Notes: a model not told the origin generated them from the sequence alone. DNA of 37,351 nucleotides from Candidatus Bathyarchaeota archaeon (GCA_026967815.1 JAPUUO010000004.1:1-37351), one strand, 5' to 3'. Counted from the first letter of the stretch, positions 15,670-23,985 are shown. Numbers and translations are program-made.

Positions 15670-16632
15670 TTGGTCGTTGAGGCAATAATTGCAGTCGTAG
15701 CTCTTATCGCAGGAATAGCGCTGTTGATTTACTCAAGTGATAAGGCGGTGCTTCACTCAATAAGCATAGCTTCAGCATTGAGAATCTCACCGCTTATGAT
15801 CGGTCTCGTACTAATGTCCATCGGCACAGATCTGCCAGAGATTGTCAACGACATTATGTCATCCGCGTTGGGTCACGGAGACATAACTATAGGGGACTCC
15901 CTCGGATCTGTCTTGACTCAAATAACTTTGGTGTTGGGGCTTCTTCCCTTCTTAGGCGGAATGTTCAACGTGAAGAGAAGAGAGATAGTGGTCATCGGAG
16001 CCTGCGAGGTCTTGGCACTCATGCTTGTGGTGTCAATAGTTAGTACCGGGTACATTTCGAGGGTGAGCGCACTCTTTTTGGTGGCTAGTTGGCCAATTTT
16101 CATGTTAATAACGAGAAAAGCCACAGCAAAGAACAGCAAAAAAAAGGAATATGCAGTGCCACGTGCAAATCGAAGGCCGTCGTATCACATCTTGGTAGCC
16201 AGTCTAGGATTTATTGGCGTCGCGATCGGAGCTTATGTTGTGATCCAGTCGGTGATCACACTGTCAGAAGCGTTTCATGTGCCTGAGTATCTCATTAGCT
16301 TCTTCATCGTCGCAATCGGAACTTCTCTCCCGGAGTTCGTGGTCGACTTGACAGCCCTCCGCAAGAAACAGTACGAGCTCGCGATTGGAGACGCCGTAGG
16401 AAGCTGTATTGTCGATGCTACGCTTTCATGCGGAATTGGACCGCTACTCTTTCCAATTAGGGTATCTGGTGAGCTTGCTATGGTCACAGGCTTGTATGCG
16501 ATACTTGCTTCCGTCGTAGTCATATTGACGCTTGCGCTAAGAGAAAGGGTCGATAGGAAAGCTGGAGCGCTGTTCATTGCTCTGTACTTACTTTCCTACA
16601 CGACATTTTACGTGTATGAAGTCGTTGTTTAG
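15670..16632 (+). CDS. CaCA-superfamily cation exchanger (Na+/Ca2+ antiporter type)
   Basis: A 320-residue protein of about ten membrane helices with the two alpha-repeats of the family. Repeat 1 is SIGTDLPEIVND followed by IGDSLGSVLTQITLVLG; repeat 2 is AIGTSLPEFVVDL followed by IGDAVGSCIVDATLSCGIG. The ion-binding Glu of each GTxLPE is kept. The usual GNxxGSNxxN is changed to GDxxGS(V/C), with Asn lost in both repeats, so the ion may not be Ca2+. A basic loop near residues 155-172 separates the halves. The TTG start has GGGTG upstream. It is divergent from an ArsR-like regulator and near a cDPGS-like gene and antiporter remnant. Confidence 0.83.
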   Translation: MVVEAIIAVVALIAGIALLIYSSDKAVLHSISIASALRISPLMIGLVLMSIGTDLPEIVNDIMSSALGHGDITIGDSLGSVLTQITLVLGLLPFLGGMFNVKRREIVVIGACEVLALMLVVSIVSTGYISRVSALFLVASWPIFMLITRKATAKNSKKKEYAVPRANRRPSYHILVASLGFIGVAIGAYVVIQSVITLSEAFHVPEYLISFFIVAIGTSLPEFVVDLTALRKKQYELAIGDAVGSCIVDATLSCGIGPLLFPIRVSGELAMVTGLYAILASVVVILTLALRERVDRKAGALFIALYLLSYTTFYVYEVVV

Positions 16633-16640
16633 AGCGCGTA

Positions 16641-16671
16641 TGCAGTAATTCCCTGATACCATCGTACTGCA
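16641..16671 (+). terminator. Hairpin just after the exchanger gene
   Basis: TGCAGTA (16641-16647) and TACTGCA (16665-16671) are perfect 7-base complementary arms with a 17-base loop. The hairpin begins eight bases after the exchanger stop, in a convergent intergenic region, which suits a 3'-end processing or stability element. No long T-run follows. Confidence 0.4.
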
Positions 16672-16805
16672 ATTCATGTATAAACCAACGCGTGAAGCCG
16701 AATATGAACTCAAGAAATCGGACACCAACACGAAAATTTACTAAGACAGAGTTTTCCAAAGTAAAGATTTTCATAAAATTCTATTTCTACACTTTTGTAA
16801 CAGCT

Positions 16806-17117
16806 CTATTTTCTCGCTAACAGTATCAAACCGCAAAAGATGTTTATAGCTCCGAGAAAACCAAGAGCGCCAATAGCTAGCGGGTCAGTAAACGAAAACT
16901 CCATAGAGACCAAAATCCCGTACAAAGACAGAAGGGAAAACAAAGCACCAGCGGGAATCATTAAGAGAGATAAAGCTCTGCCTATTTTCTCAGCTGCCTT
17001 AAAAACATCCAGCGTTTCAACACCCGTTGTGTCTTTTAGAAGCTCCAGCTCTCGATTTCCGAAGGCAGGAGCTTCAACTACCATTTCCTTTTTCTTCTGT
17101 TTCGGCATTCTGCTCAC
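16806..17117 (-). CDS. Small membrane protein of the permease operon
   Basis: 103 residues: a basic N-terminus (PKQKKK), a helical stretch containing NRELELLKDTTGVETLDVFK, then two membrane helices at about 45-72 and 80-101. No family is recognised. It starts 24 bases after the amino-acid permease stop on the same strand (GTG 17117, or ATG 17108), so it is probably the last gene of that operon. Confidence 0.65.
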   Translation of the reverse strand: MSRMPKQKKKEMVVEAPAFGNRELELLKDTTGVETLDVFKAAEKIGRALSLLMIPAGALFSLLSLYGILVSMEFSFTDPLAIGALGFLGAINIFCGLILLARK

Positions 17118-17141
17118 AAACTAAATGTTGAAATGGAATGG

Positions 17142-18695
17142 TTAAAATAGCTTGCGCATGCCGATGAGAATGTTTAAGACCCCAGCCAAAATCGAAACTA
17201 TGCTCACGAAAACCAACATGTATGGAGGAACCTGAGGCAGTATAAGCGGTTTGAAACCTTTTTCCATGAGACAAGCAAACAACGCCGCGAAGAAACCCAT
17301 GCCTAGGCTGATTCCACCCAAAGCAACGCGCAGTCGATGAAAACCCACCATCCTGAGATGATAAGTTGCTAGAACCAACCCCATCAAGCTAAGACTCCAT
17401 AAAATTGCGCTCTCTGCGTTCACATCTCCTTCTAGAAGCACGGGAACTGCCAGAAGCATAAGAGACATGCTGATCCCAATTATTGGAGTAATGGGATAGA
17501 AAGGAGCCTTCAGGGGTCTTTCTAAACGCGGTTTACTCTCTCTAAGCTTTATGACTGAGAGATTAACCAAAGCAAATACTAGAATGGACGCAAAACTCGC
17601 TGCATAGCCCAACCCGACAGCTCCAGCTCCAAGGATAAGGAACAACAGAATGAAAAGCGAGTTTACGATAACCGCCACATGTGGGGTCCCAAAACGTCCA
17701 TGAAGTTTCATCAAAACCTTGGGGAAGTATCCGTCTCTACTCATCCCACAAACAATAGATGATTGAACCGTTATAGCTGTGCTTACGGAAGAAATGCTCG
17801 CAACCATGCCGCCGATCGCGACTAAGACGCCTCCCAACAAACCCAAAGTTTTTTCAGCTGCAAAATTAAGCAAAGTAGACTCAACGAAGTCTTCCTGTCC
17901 GACAACGCTAGTCGTTACATAGGCAACGGTACAATAAAGAGCTATCAACAAAATCATCGACAAGAATATGGCCTTAGGAATGTTCTTCTCAGGATTTTCT
18001 GTTTCCGGGGCTGCTACCACGGTTGCTCTTACCCCAACAAACATGATGAACGTATACGCAGTGGCCGCAAAGACCCCAGATATACCTTCAAATCTGGGCA
18101 AGACTTCTGGAACAACTTGGCCCTGACCGAATCCACTTACAATGAAGAGAATGAAGATGGCTAAGAATGCGACTACTAGTAGAGTAGTGATCTCTTTTAC
18201 TCCTCGAACGCTCAGCGCACCAAGGATGAATATCAAGATGGCTGCGATTAGATTTGTGTAAACTAACATTTGATTTTGATCCAAAGGAAAGAGAATCATC
18301 AATAAGTACGATAGTTGTTGAGTGAAAACTATGGCTGCAAAGGCTGCCCCGAATATACTGCTGAGCCACCTTAGACCACCAGCCATGAAAGCAGTGAAGC
18401 CTCCGAACGCAGCTTTAGCATATGAATATTCCCCTCCTCTCACTGGGAGAGCTGCACAAAGTTCACTATAGCTAAACATTGTTAACAAGCATATCAACCC
18501 ACCGAGAAAAAGCGCAAAGACCATGCCCCCCTGAGCCAAAGAATATGCATAGCCTAACTGCCCGAAGATTTCAAATCCAATAGCACTTCCTAACCCGATC
18601 ATTATTGCACCGAAAAGTCCATGTTTCTCTCCCTTCTTCAACTGAGCATCAGCCCCAATAAGCTCCTTAATGTTCGTGGAGGAGGAAAAACCCAC
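17142..18695 (-). CDS. APC-superfamily amino acid permease
   Basis: A 517-residue permease with about 12-14 membrane helices. The first helix has the APC substrate-site pattern IGLGSAIGFEIFGQLGYAYS, and the loop after helix 2 has YSELCAALPVRGGEYSYAKA, the family consensus for amino acid/polyamine/organocation transporters. The nearest type is an archaeal amino acid permease; the substrate is not readable. GTG 18695 lies inside the preceding 75-residue gene (29-base overlap), implying translational coupling. Genes on both sides encode small membrane proteins in the same operon. Confidence 0.9.
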   Translation of the reverse strand: MGFSSSTNIKELIGADAQLKKGEKHGLFGAIMIGLGSAIGFEIFGQLGYAYSLAQGGMVFALFLGGLICLLTMFSYSELCAALPVRGGEYSYAKAAFGGFTAFMAGGLRWLSSIFGAAFAAIVFTQQLSYLLMILFPLDQNQMLVYTNLIAAILIFILGALSVRGVKEITTLLVVAFLAIFILFIVSGFGQGQVVPEVLPRFEGISGVFAATAYTFIMFVGVRATVVAAPETENPEKNIPKAIFLSMILLIALYCTVAYVTTSVVGQEDFVESTLLNFAAEKTLGLLGGVLVAIGGMVASISSVSTAITVQSSIVCGMSRDGYFPKVLMKLHGRFGTPHVAVIVNSLFILLFLILGAGAVGLGYAASFASILVFALVNLSVIKLRESKPRLERPLKAPFYPITPIIGISMSLMLLAVPVLLEGDVNAESAILWSLSLMGLVLATYHLRMVGFHRLRVALGGISLGMGFFAALFACLMEKGFKPLILPQVPPYMLVFVSIVSILAGVLNILIGMRKLF

Positions 18696-18894
18696 CTGTA
18701 ATCGAGAAAAAGCCGGAAATGCTTAAGATCAGTAGAGATATGGGAAGAAGTTCGGGGGACACACCCAGCAAGCTTTGAATGTGAAGGAAGTTGAAATAGA
18801 GTATACAAGCGAGAATGAGTGCTGACATGCCAATTGCACTCTGCGTCAAACCAACAGCCACAACAAGTGTTCTTTTAGCTTTCATCTGAGTCAC
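18667..18894 (-). CDS. Small two-helix membrane protein overlapping the permease gene
   Basis: 75 residues with membrane helices at about 8-34 and 48-71 and a short basic N-terminus. There is no recognised family. Its start overlaps the end of the upstream 82-codon frame by four bases (ATGA type) and its end overlaps the permease by 29 bases, so it is embedded in a tightly coupled operon. It may be an accessory subunit of the permease, an inference from position only. Confidence 0.65.
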   Translation of the reverse strand: MTQMKAKRTLVVAVGLTQSAIGMSALILACILYFNFLHIQSLLGVSPELLPISLLILSISGFFSITGGFFLLHEH

Positions 18895-19103
18895 TTACGC
18901 CTAAGTATAATTCCCGAAACCAGGTCAAGCGCTCCTACCACAAACAAAACCCACAAGGACAGCATGCGATATTCTTGATTTTCAAGTGTGCTGACATCTA
19001 CAAAGCCAAAAAAGACCATGGCAACTACACCTAACATTATAATTCCCATAAATATTAGAAAACCACCTAAAGCCACTGTAAATCTTAATGTATATTCACG
19101 CAT
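18891..19103 (-). CDS. Small two-helix membrane protein, first gene of the permease operon
   Basis: About 70 residues from ATG 19103, with GTGAGAAG just upstream; a TTG at 19139 would add a cysteine-containing basic leader but lacks an SD. Two membrane helices lie at about 5-35 and 50-67. It resembles the next gene in size and shape (two helices, short loops), which suggests an old duplication or a heteromeric pair. No family is recognised. Confidence 0.6.
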   Translation of the reverse strand: MREYTLRFTVALGGFLIFMGIIMLGVVAMVFFGFVDVSTLENQEYRMLSLWVLFVVGALDLVSGIILRRK

Positions 19104-19157
19104 GTTCTTCTCACGGCAAGTTTGCTTTCTAGTGGTCAATATTTTGTTGATTTCGAG

Positions 19158-20783
19158 CTATTGAACAATTGTTTGGTTGAATGTCTTATGTTCCTCTTCT
19201 GAGAGCCAGCCTTCTTCTTTGAGCCTTTCAAGTCCATTTCTTACAGATTCGCGTAAGTTTTCGGTTTGTAATATATTCGCCTTCACTCCCGCCTCGTTTA
19301 TTTCTCTTTCAAAAACAACGTTTTGTTCCATTATAGTTGGAAATTTGTTGATGAGAGAAGTTATAGCTGCAGAGCGCTGAACAAGCAGTTGTTTAATCTT
19401 AGCGCGGCCCAAGGTTTTAACCTTCACTGAAAAGCTCATGCTGTTTGCCACAGAAGGTGGAAAAACAGCATAGTGCTTCTTTGAATTCACACGATAGCCG
19501 ACTACATAAAATGGCATGTCAACTAAAGTGTATTTATCGCGTTTTTGTTTGATGCCCAGCTTGCTGAGCTGGTTTAAGGTTACCTCCGTTAGTTTCGTCA
19601 GCTTGTCCATTTGACTAATAATGCTTGCGGTTTGTTCTTCGAGTTTTTCAGCTTCTTGTTTGTGGATTTGGATTTTGGCATCTCGCGAAGCTTCAATTTC
19701 CCTTAGTGCCCACATGGCTTCGTCAACACGGCTTTCGCATTCAGCCTTCAACTTCGAAATTTCTCGCTTCTTTGCATTTTCGGGCTCCCTTGTTTTTTCT
19801 TCTGCATCCTTGAGTTCTTTTTCGATTTTTGGGAGTTCTTTCTTGTGTTGCTCAAGTCTTTCTTTCCATCTTCGTTCTCCGGCGCTGTCTTTCTTAACTA
19901 CGCAAGTTTCTATTTCAGTCTTGCAGCGTTCGATTTTGCTGAGCCGCAATGATTTAGTCTTTTCAAGTCTGACTTTCTCTTGCTGTAGGCGGTATATCTC
20001 TTTTTCAAATCTTTTTGAAATCCTTGTTACTTGCTTGTTGTGTTGTTCATGAATTTTTTCGACTCTCTCCTTAACAGCTGGTTTCCGTTTTTCAAGTTTC
20101 TTGTTAAACTCTGCTTTGACTTCTTCTATTTCGTTGCGAATTGTATCGATGTATCTTTTGGTTGTTGTGTTTAAGAGTTTCATGCCTTTGGAAAGGATTT
20201 TGGTTTCCTTTGTAAATTCAGTTCTTAGATTTTCAAGTTCTAGGTTTTTTGCGAAAATCGAGGCTTTATCCAGTGTAGGTGCAAGTAGTACAGTGTCGGA
20301 AAGCGGGTACTCAATTTGCTTAGCTTCGGAGAGATACAATTTGAAGTCTTGGAAAAAATCTGAATCTGTGAGGAGACCGTCTATTATCTTTTCTTTTTGC
20401 CTTTCAGATGCTTGAAAGTAGTTGAGGTTGTCCGAAAGAAACGCTGTGTAGGCTTCTCTTGTGGCAGAACTTCGGTTCACACTGCTGATAAAAGCTTCTA
20501 CGTTTGGGACATCGTGATAAGACAGAGTGAAAGAAGCAACGTTCAGGCCGTCAAAAACGAGACTTATGTTTCCCCATGGGGCAATCCAAAAGGGGTAGCA
20601 AACTTCCACGATAAACGCGAACTCTCTTGGGGCTCGTTTTAAAACAAAACCACTGCCCTTCCGTCTTTGCATCTCGGCTAAACAGAAAACCGCTGCTCTT
20701 TCCATTCCTTTTGTGAAGAGCTTTTCACGGTTTTCGGATGGAGTAGAGAACCGGAGGATTAATTCCGTAACCTTTTCGGTCAC
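19158..20783 (-). CDS. Large coiled-coil protein of unknown function
   Basis: 541 residues. Residues 1-190 form a globular N-terminal domain with hydrophobic beta-like segments (EFAFIVEVCYPFWIAPWG, ISLVFDGLNVASFTLSY). Residues about 200-400 are a long, highly charged coiled coil rich in Lys, Glu and Arg. Residues about 410-500 look globular again (VDMPFYVVGYRVNSKKHYAV), and the C-terminus is helical. No catalytic motif is visible. The GTG start has GGTG six bases upstream. The architecture suggests a structural or scaffolding protein. It lies 55 bases upstream of the permease operon but may have its own promoter. Confidence 0.75.
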   Translation of the reverse strand: MTEKVTELILRFSTPSENREKLFTKGMERAAVFCLAEMQRRKGSGFVLKRAPREFAFIVEVCYPFWIAPWGNISLVFDGLNVASFTLSYHDVPNVEAFISSVNRSSATREAYTAFLSDNLNYFQASERQKEKIIDGLLTDSDFFQDFKLYLSEAKQIEYPLSDTVLLAPTLDKASIFAKNLELENLRTEFTKETKILSKGMKLLNTTTKRYIDTIRNEIEEVKAEFNKKLEKRKPAVKERVEKIHEQHNKQVTRISKRFEKEIYRLQQEKVRLEKTKSLRLSKIERCKTEIETCVVKKDSAGERRWKERLEQHKKELPKIEKELKDAEEKTREPENAKKREISKLKAECESRVDEAMWALREIEASRDAKIQIHKQEAEKLEEQTASIISQMDKLTKLTEVTLNQLSKLGIKQKRDKYTLVDMPFYVVGYRVNSKKHYAVFPPSVANSMSFSVKVKTLGRAKIKQLLVQRSAAITSLINKFPTIMEQNVVFEREINEAGVKANILQTENLRESVRNGLERLKEEGWLSEEEHKTFNQTIVQ

Positions 20784-20944
20784 GTTTTACACCATTTTAG
20801 CAACTTAACAGCAATATCGAGTCGGAGTGCTTAAAAATGTTGTGAGACTTTAGTATTTGGGCTCGAAGGAACAATATCCTTGGGTGTTGGTGTCATACTT
20901 AACAGCCTATTATGCGCTTCTAGAGAAACATTATTGCATGTTTT

Positions 20945-20987
20945 GGTCGATACTTCTTCTACTTAAGTTTCTTCAAGAACATCGACC
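20945..20987. promoter_or_regulatory. Nested dyad upstream of the cyclophilin-like gene
   Basis: GGTCGAT (20945-20951) and ATCGACC (20981-20987) are perfect arms. Inside and almost exactly centred is an 8-base palindrome, ACTTAAGT (20961-20968). The dyad ends a few bases before a TATA-like CTTTAAA (20994-21000) for the gene at 21054, where a regulator could bind. Confidence 0.35.
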
Positions 20988-21053
20988 GATTAGCTTTAAA
21001 GGAAATTGCTACTATGTGAGATAAGCGTCGAAGTTCATTGAACGTGAAATAGA

Positions 21054-21431
21054 ATGCCTGAGGAAACAGTTTCCCGATTGCCCATAAAATTTGTTGTTAG
21101 GAGTGTGGGAGAGGCTGAGGGGCAACTCATTCGACACTTGGCCCCAAGAACAGTTGAAGCCATAACAACACAGCTTCCAATCGAAGGAAGAGCCGCACTG
21201 TGGAAGGAAGAGGTATATTTTGAAATTCCAGTTAAAATGGGAAATGAGAAAGCCAAAGCTAAGGTTAAGAAGGGCCAGATCGCCTATTGGCCCATGGGAA
21301 GCGCCCTCTGCATTTTTCATGGCGAAACACAACCTTACAGTCCAGTGAACATTGTTGGTGAAATCACCAAAGGCTTAGAACTGTTTGAACGTGTAGAAAG
21401 CGGAACTAGAATCAAGGTGGAAAGGATTTAA
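21054..21431 (+). CDS. Cyclophilin-like-fold protein (DUF369/TM1367 type)
   Basis: 125 residues forming a small beta-barrel: PIKFVVRSVGEAEGQL, ITTQLPIEGRAALWKEEVYF, KKGQIAYWPMGSALCIFHGE and SPVNIVGEI. This is the pattern of the cyclophilin-like domain family typified by Thermotoga TM1367, which has the cyclophilin barrel but not its catalytic arginine and has no established activity. It starts at ATG with a weak SD and its end overlaps the convergent gene at 21428 by four bases. Confidence 0.78.
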   Translation: MPEETVSRLPIKFVVRSVGEAEGQLIRHLAPRTVEAITTQLPIEGRAALWKEEVYFEIPVKMGNEKAKAKVKKGQIAYWPMGSALCIFHGETQPYSPVNIVGEITKGLELFERVESGTRIKVERI

Positions 21432-21907
21432 GGAAACGTGAATGCGCTGTCTGCCCATTTCTTGAGCAGTTCTTCGCATTTTTTCTTTATTTCGCTGTTT
21501 TTGCTTTTTGTTTTGAGTTTTTCGAGGAATTCTATGCGTTTTTCTATTGAAGTCATTTCGCCTAATCCATAGTAGAGTTTGCCTTCAACATAGTCTTTCA
21601 TCTGCTGAGCCTTTTGCACGATATAGCTTGCAGCGTCAACTGGGTCTTCTAGCATGTGTATAGTTGCCCAAATAGCTACGTCTGCTTCGTGGAGTTGGCT
21701 GAAGCCGTTGATTTCTTCTATTTGCCTGATGTAGGTTCTGAGGAAATCATAGTAGCCAACCAGCCTAATTAGTCGCAAAGCTTCGTTCAATTTTTTCTTG
21801 AAAGCTGGGCTTCCCTTCATAGTGAGTTGATGTTTGTAACCTTTTTCTATGATCTCTTTGGCTCTCTGCACTTCTTCTTCTGTATAAACTCGTTTGGGAA
21901 ACGCCAG
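21428..21907 (-). CDS. Helical protein of unknown function downstream of eS25
   Basis: The conventional GTG start (21871) gives 147 helical residues, with repeated amphipathic segments such as AFKKKLNEALRLIRLVGYYD and KRIEFLEKLKTKSKNSEIKK. No family is recognised. Coding signal continues upstream of the GTG as AFPKRVYTEEE to a CTG at 21905-21907, with GAGG eight bases before it, a better ribosome site than the GTG has. The frame is the same as that of eS25, whose TGA lies 27 bases before the CTG, so readthrough could fuse the two. The gene probably shares a transcript with eS25. Confidence 0.7.
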   Translation of the reverse strand: MAFPKRVYTEEEVQRAKEIIEKGYKHQLTMKGSPAFKKKLNEALRLIRLVGYYDFLRTYIRQIEEINGFSQLHEADVAIWATIHMLEDPVDAASYIVQKAQQMKDYVEGKLYYGLGEMTSIEKRIEFLEKLKTKSKNSEIKKKCEELLKKWADSAFTFP

Positions 21908-21934
21908 ATGCGTAGCCTCAAAGAGCTGGTTTTC

Positions 21935-22255
21935 TCAGTCAACCGGTGTGTATATCTTGAGGTTTCTGCTTCGAGATACAAACTGGATGATGCCCTTCTG
22001 TTCCATTTGCTTTAGGAGGTCTTTTGCTACGCTTAGTCGTATGTTGAAACGAGAAGCTACAGCAAATGGCGTGAGAGTTTTCATCTTTTTTATTTCGTTG
22101 GTGATCTTCTCGCTTCTGGGGTTGGGCAGGATGATGCCAGCAGTTTTCTTTTCGCGTTTGGATGGTGAATCGCTTGGTTTTGGTTCTTTCTTTTCGCTTT
22201 TTCTGGCTTGCTTTCTTTCAGTCTGCTTGAGAGACATCTTCTTTTTACTACCCAT
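21935..22255 (-). CDS. rps25e: Small ribosomal subunit protein eS25
   Basis: 106 residues: a long Lys/Arg/Glu-rich N-terminal tail (to about residue 45), then the eS25 winged helix with TLTPFAVASRFNIRLSVAKD, LLKQMEQKGIIQFV and LKIYTP. This matches eukaryotic and TACK/Asgard eS25, which sits on the small-subunit head near the E site; Euryarchaeota generally lack it, which helps place the organism. The ATG is 42 bases after the stop of the radical SAM gene on the same strand, so it may be cotranscribed. Confidence 0.88.
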   Translation of the reverse strand: MGSKKKMSLKQTERKQARKSEKKEPKPSDSPSKREKKTAGIILPNPRSEKITNEIKKMKTLTPFAVASRFNIRLSVAKDLLKQMEQKGIIQFVSRSRNLKIYTPVD

Positions 22256-22297
22256 AGTAGTTTCACCGGCAGTTCAGATAGAAATCAATCTGGATGT

Positions 22298-23896
22298 TTA
22301 AAGGTTTTCTTTTACTTGATTTGCAGTCCCGCTTTTCCGTTTTCTCCCCTTTTGTCTTGGAAGAGGAGTTGCATACTTTTTCTCCAACAATTGACGATGA
22401 AGAGTGTTCATGGTGCAGAAAGGAACGATTTTGCCCCCTGGAAAGCCATAGTGTATAGTGCATCTTTCCACTCTTTCTAGGTCAAAGTTGTAGGCATCCA
22501 TGAAATGCATTAGGCCAATCATTAAAGTCTTGTAGTGGAAGGGTCTCAATGATTCATAATTTCCACTCATAATAGCAGGCAGAACCTCCCTCAAAATTTT
22601 AGGTTTTATGTTACGCAGAGCTGATGCTCCAACTCTTAGCCTTGCCTTGAGACGTTGACCTTTCCTCAAATCTCCTGCAGCCAAACTTAAATCGTTAAAG
22701 AACTCGTCCACTTCGCCAAGTTTAGTTATCGGGATTATACTGCTGTTTTCGACGTAAAGATATGTAGCGGCTCCACAGTGCGGGTGACAAGTGAACTCTA
22801 CATGATACTTCGACTTGTAGGCGCTTAGGAAGTCTGAAATTGGATACGTAGACGGAATAGGATAGAAATCGCTTGTTTTTATCACGCCATTTGTTTGGTC
22901 TTCAATGTTGTGAAGAGCTTCTGGGATAGTGATTCTGCCCTGCTTTACTTCCCATTCTTCTGTTCGTCCGGCAAAGGAAACTGGCTGGAAGTTTACACAA
23001 CGTACAACGTCAATGTTTTTGACTGCAAAATTTATGATACCGCCCAGTTGATGGTTGTTCATTCCTCTAACTATGACAGGAACCAAGACAACGCTTTTGT
23101 GACCAGCCTTTCGACAATTTTCAATGAATTTGAGCTTTGTTGCAAAGAGCCACCTTGCATACTTCATTTTTCCTTCGGCGTCGAGATGGCTTGGTGCTCT
23201 TCCGATGTAAGGCTCTGGTGTGACTCCATCGAAAGAAAGATAATATGTGTCTACACCAGCCTTTCGAAGTTCCCGAATGTAGTCTACCCCGTCTTTTTCA
23301 TCGGCTAACCGCACGCCATTAGTGTTGACTTCTACGTGTCTGAAACCCTTCTTTTTTGCAATCTTAACAATTTCAATTAGATCTGGACGTATGGTGGGTT
23401 CTCCGCCAGACAGCTGTAGGGCTGGAGGTGGAACAGGTAGATTGTTTCTTAGATTGTCTATTATGCCTTCGATTGTTTCCAAGTCAGGCTTGTATAGATA
23501 GCCTATTTTGCCAGCGTAGGCAAAGCATATGGAACACTGAAGATTGCAGGCGTTTGTGACATCGATTATGGCGAGAACTGTGTGCGACTTATGATTTGGA
23601 CAAAGACCGCAATCTTGGGGGCATCCCTTGACTGCTTTTGTCCTAGGGTTCTTTATGCCTTTGCCAACCTGCCCATATGTTTCAAATCTTTTGAACATTT
23701 TATAGTCGGACCAGTAAACGTCTTCGAAGTGCCCATGTTTTGGGCAATCCTTTTCAATGATCACTTTGCCGTCTTTCTCTTTCAAAACCGCATCCACTTT
23801 TTCAAGGCATTCAGGGCACAAACTGCGTGTATGCTTAATGAAGCGGGGTTCAGCGTCTTTTACATACGCTTTTTCTCGTCTCTTCAAGATTTCCAA
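22298..23896 (-). CDS. tes: Tetraether lipid synthase-like radical SAM enzyme (MJ0619 family)
   Basis: 532 residues. An N-terminal Cys-rich region has CPEC (27/30) and DCPKHG (Cys51), then CPQDCGLCPNH (92/96/99), then the radical SAM site CNLQCSICF (117/121/124) with LQLSGGEPT for SAM binding. Further cysteines near the C-terminus (CHPHCGAATY and ERCTIHYGFPGGKIVPFC) suggest extra clusters. This is the layout of MJ0619/Tes, which joins the phytanyl chains of archaeol lipids to make macrocyclic archaeol and GDGT tetraethers in the membrane. Older annotations call the family a pterin methyltransferase. The TTG start has GGTG upstream. A TrmB regulator is divergent across a promoter with two dyads. 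Confidence 0.82.
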   Translation of the reverse strand: MEILKRREKAYVKDAEPRFIKHTRSLCPECLEKVDAVLKEKDGKVIIEKDCPKHGHFEDVYWSDYKMFKRFETYGQVGKGIKNPRTKAVKGCPQDCGLCPNHKSHTVLAIIDVTNACNLQCSICFAYAGKIGYLYKPDLETIEGIIDNLRNNLPVPPPALQLSGGEPTIRPDLIEIVKIAKKKGFRHVEVNTNGVRLADEKDGVDYIRELRKAGVDTYYLSFDGVTPEPYIGRAPSHLDAEGKMKYARWLFATKLKFIENCRKAGHKSVVLVPVIVRGMNNHQLGGIINFAVKNIDVVRCVNFQPVSFAGRTEEWEVKQGRITIPEALHNIEDQTNGVIKTSDFYPIPSTYPISDFLSAYKSKYHVEFTCHPHCGAATYLYVENSSIIPITKLGEVDEFFNDLSLAAGDLRKGQRLKARLRVGASALRNIKPKILREVLPAIMSGNYESLRPFHYKTLMIGLMHFMDAYNFDLERVERCTIHYGFPGGKIVPFCTMNTLHRQLLEKKYATPLPRQKGRKRKSGTANQVKENL

Positions 23897-23916
23897 CTTG
23901 ACACCACTGCTGGTTG

Positions 23917-23969
23917 TAAACGTTTAACAAGGGTTTGCGCTATACATATAAGAAGATTTCCAAACGTTT
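23917..23969. promoter_or_regulatory. Shared tes/trmB promoter with two AAACGTTT dyads
   Basis: TAAACGTTTA (23917-23926) and AAACGTTT (23962-23969) flank a TATA-like TATACATATA (23941-23950) that can be read on either strand. Each dyad lies about 20 bases downstream of the TATA element for one of the two divergent genes, at the expected transcription start. Binding at both would repress tes and the TrmB gene together. Confidence 0.6.
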
Positions 23970-23985
23970 CCAAAGGTGAAAAGGG

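Noticed and set aside
21012..21332. Minus-strand ORF opposite the cyclophilin-like gene
   Set aside because: Shadow of a well-supported gene; no SD and non-protein-like composition.
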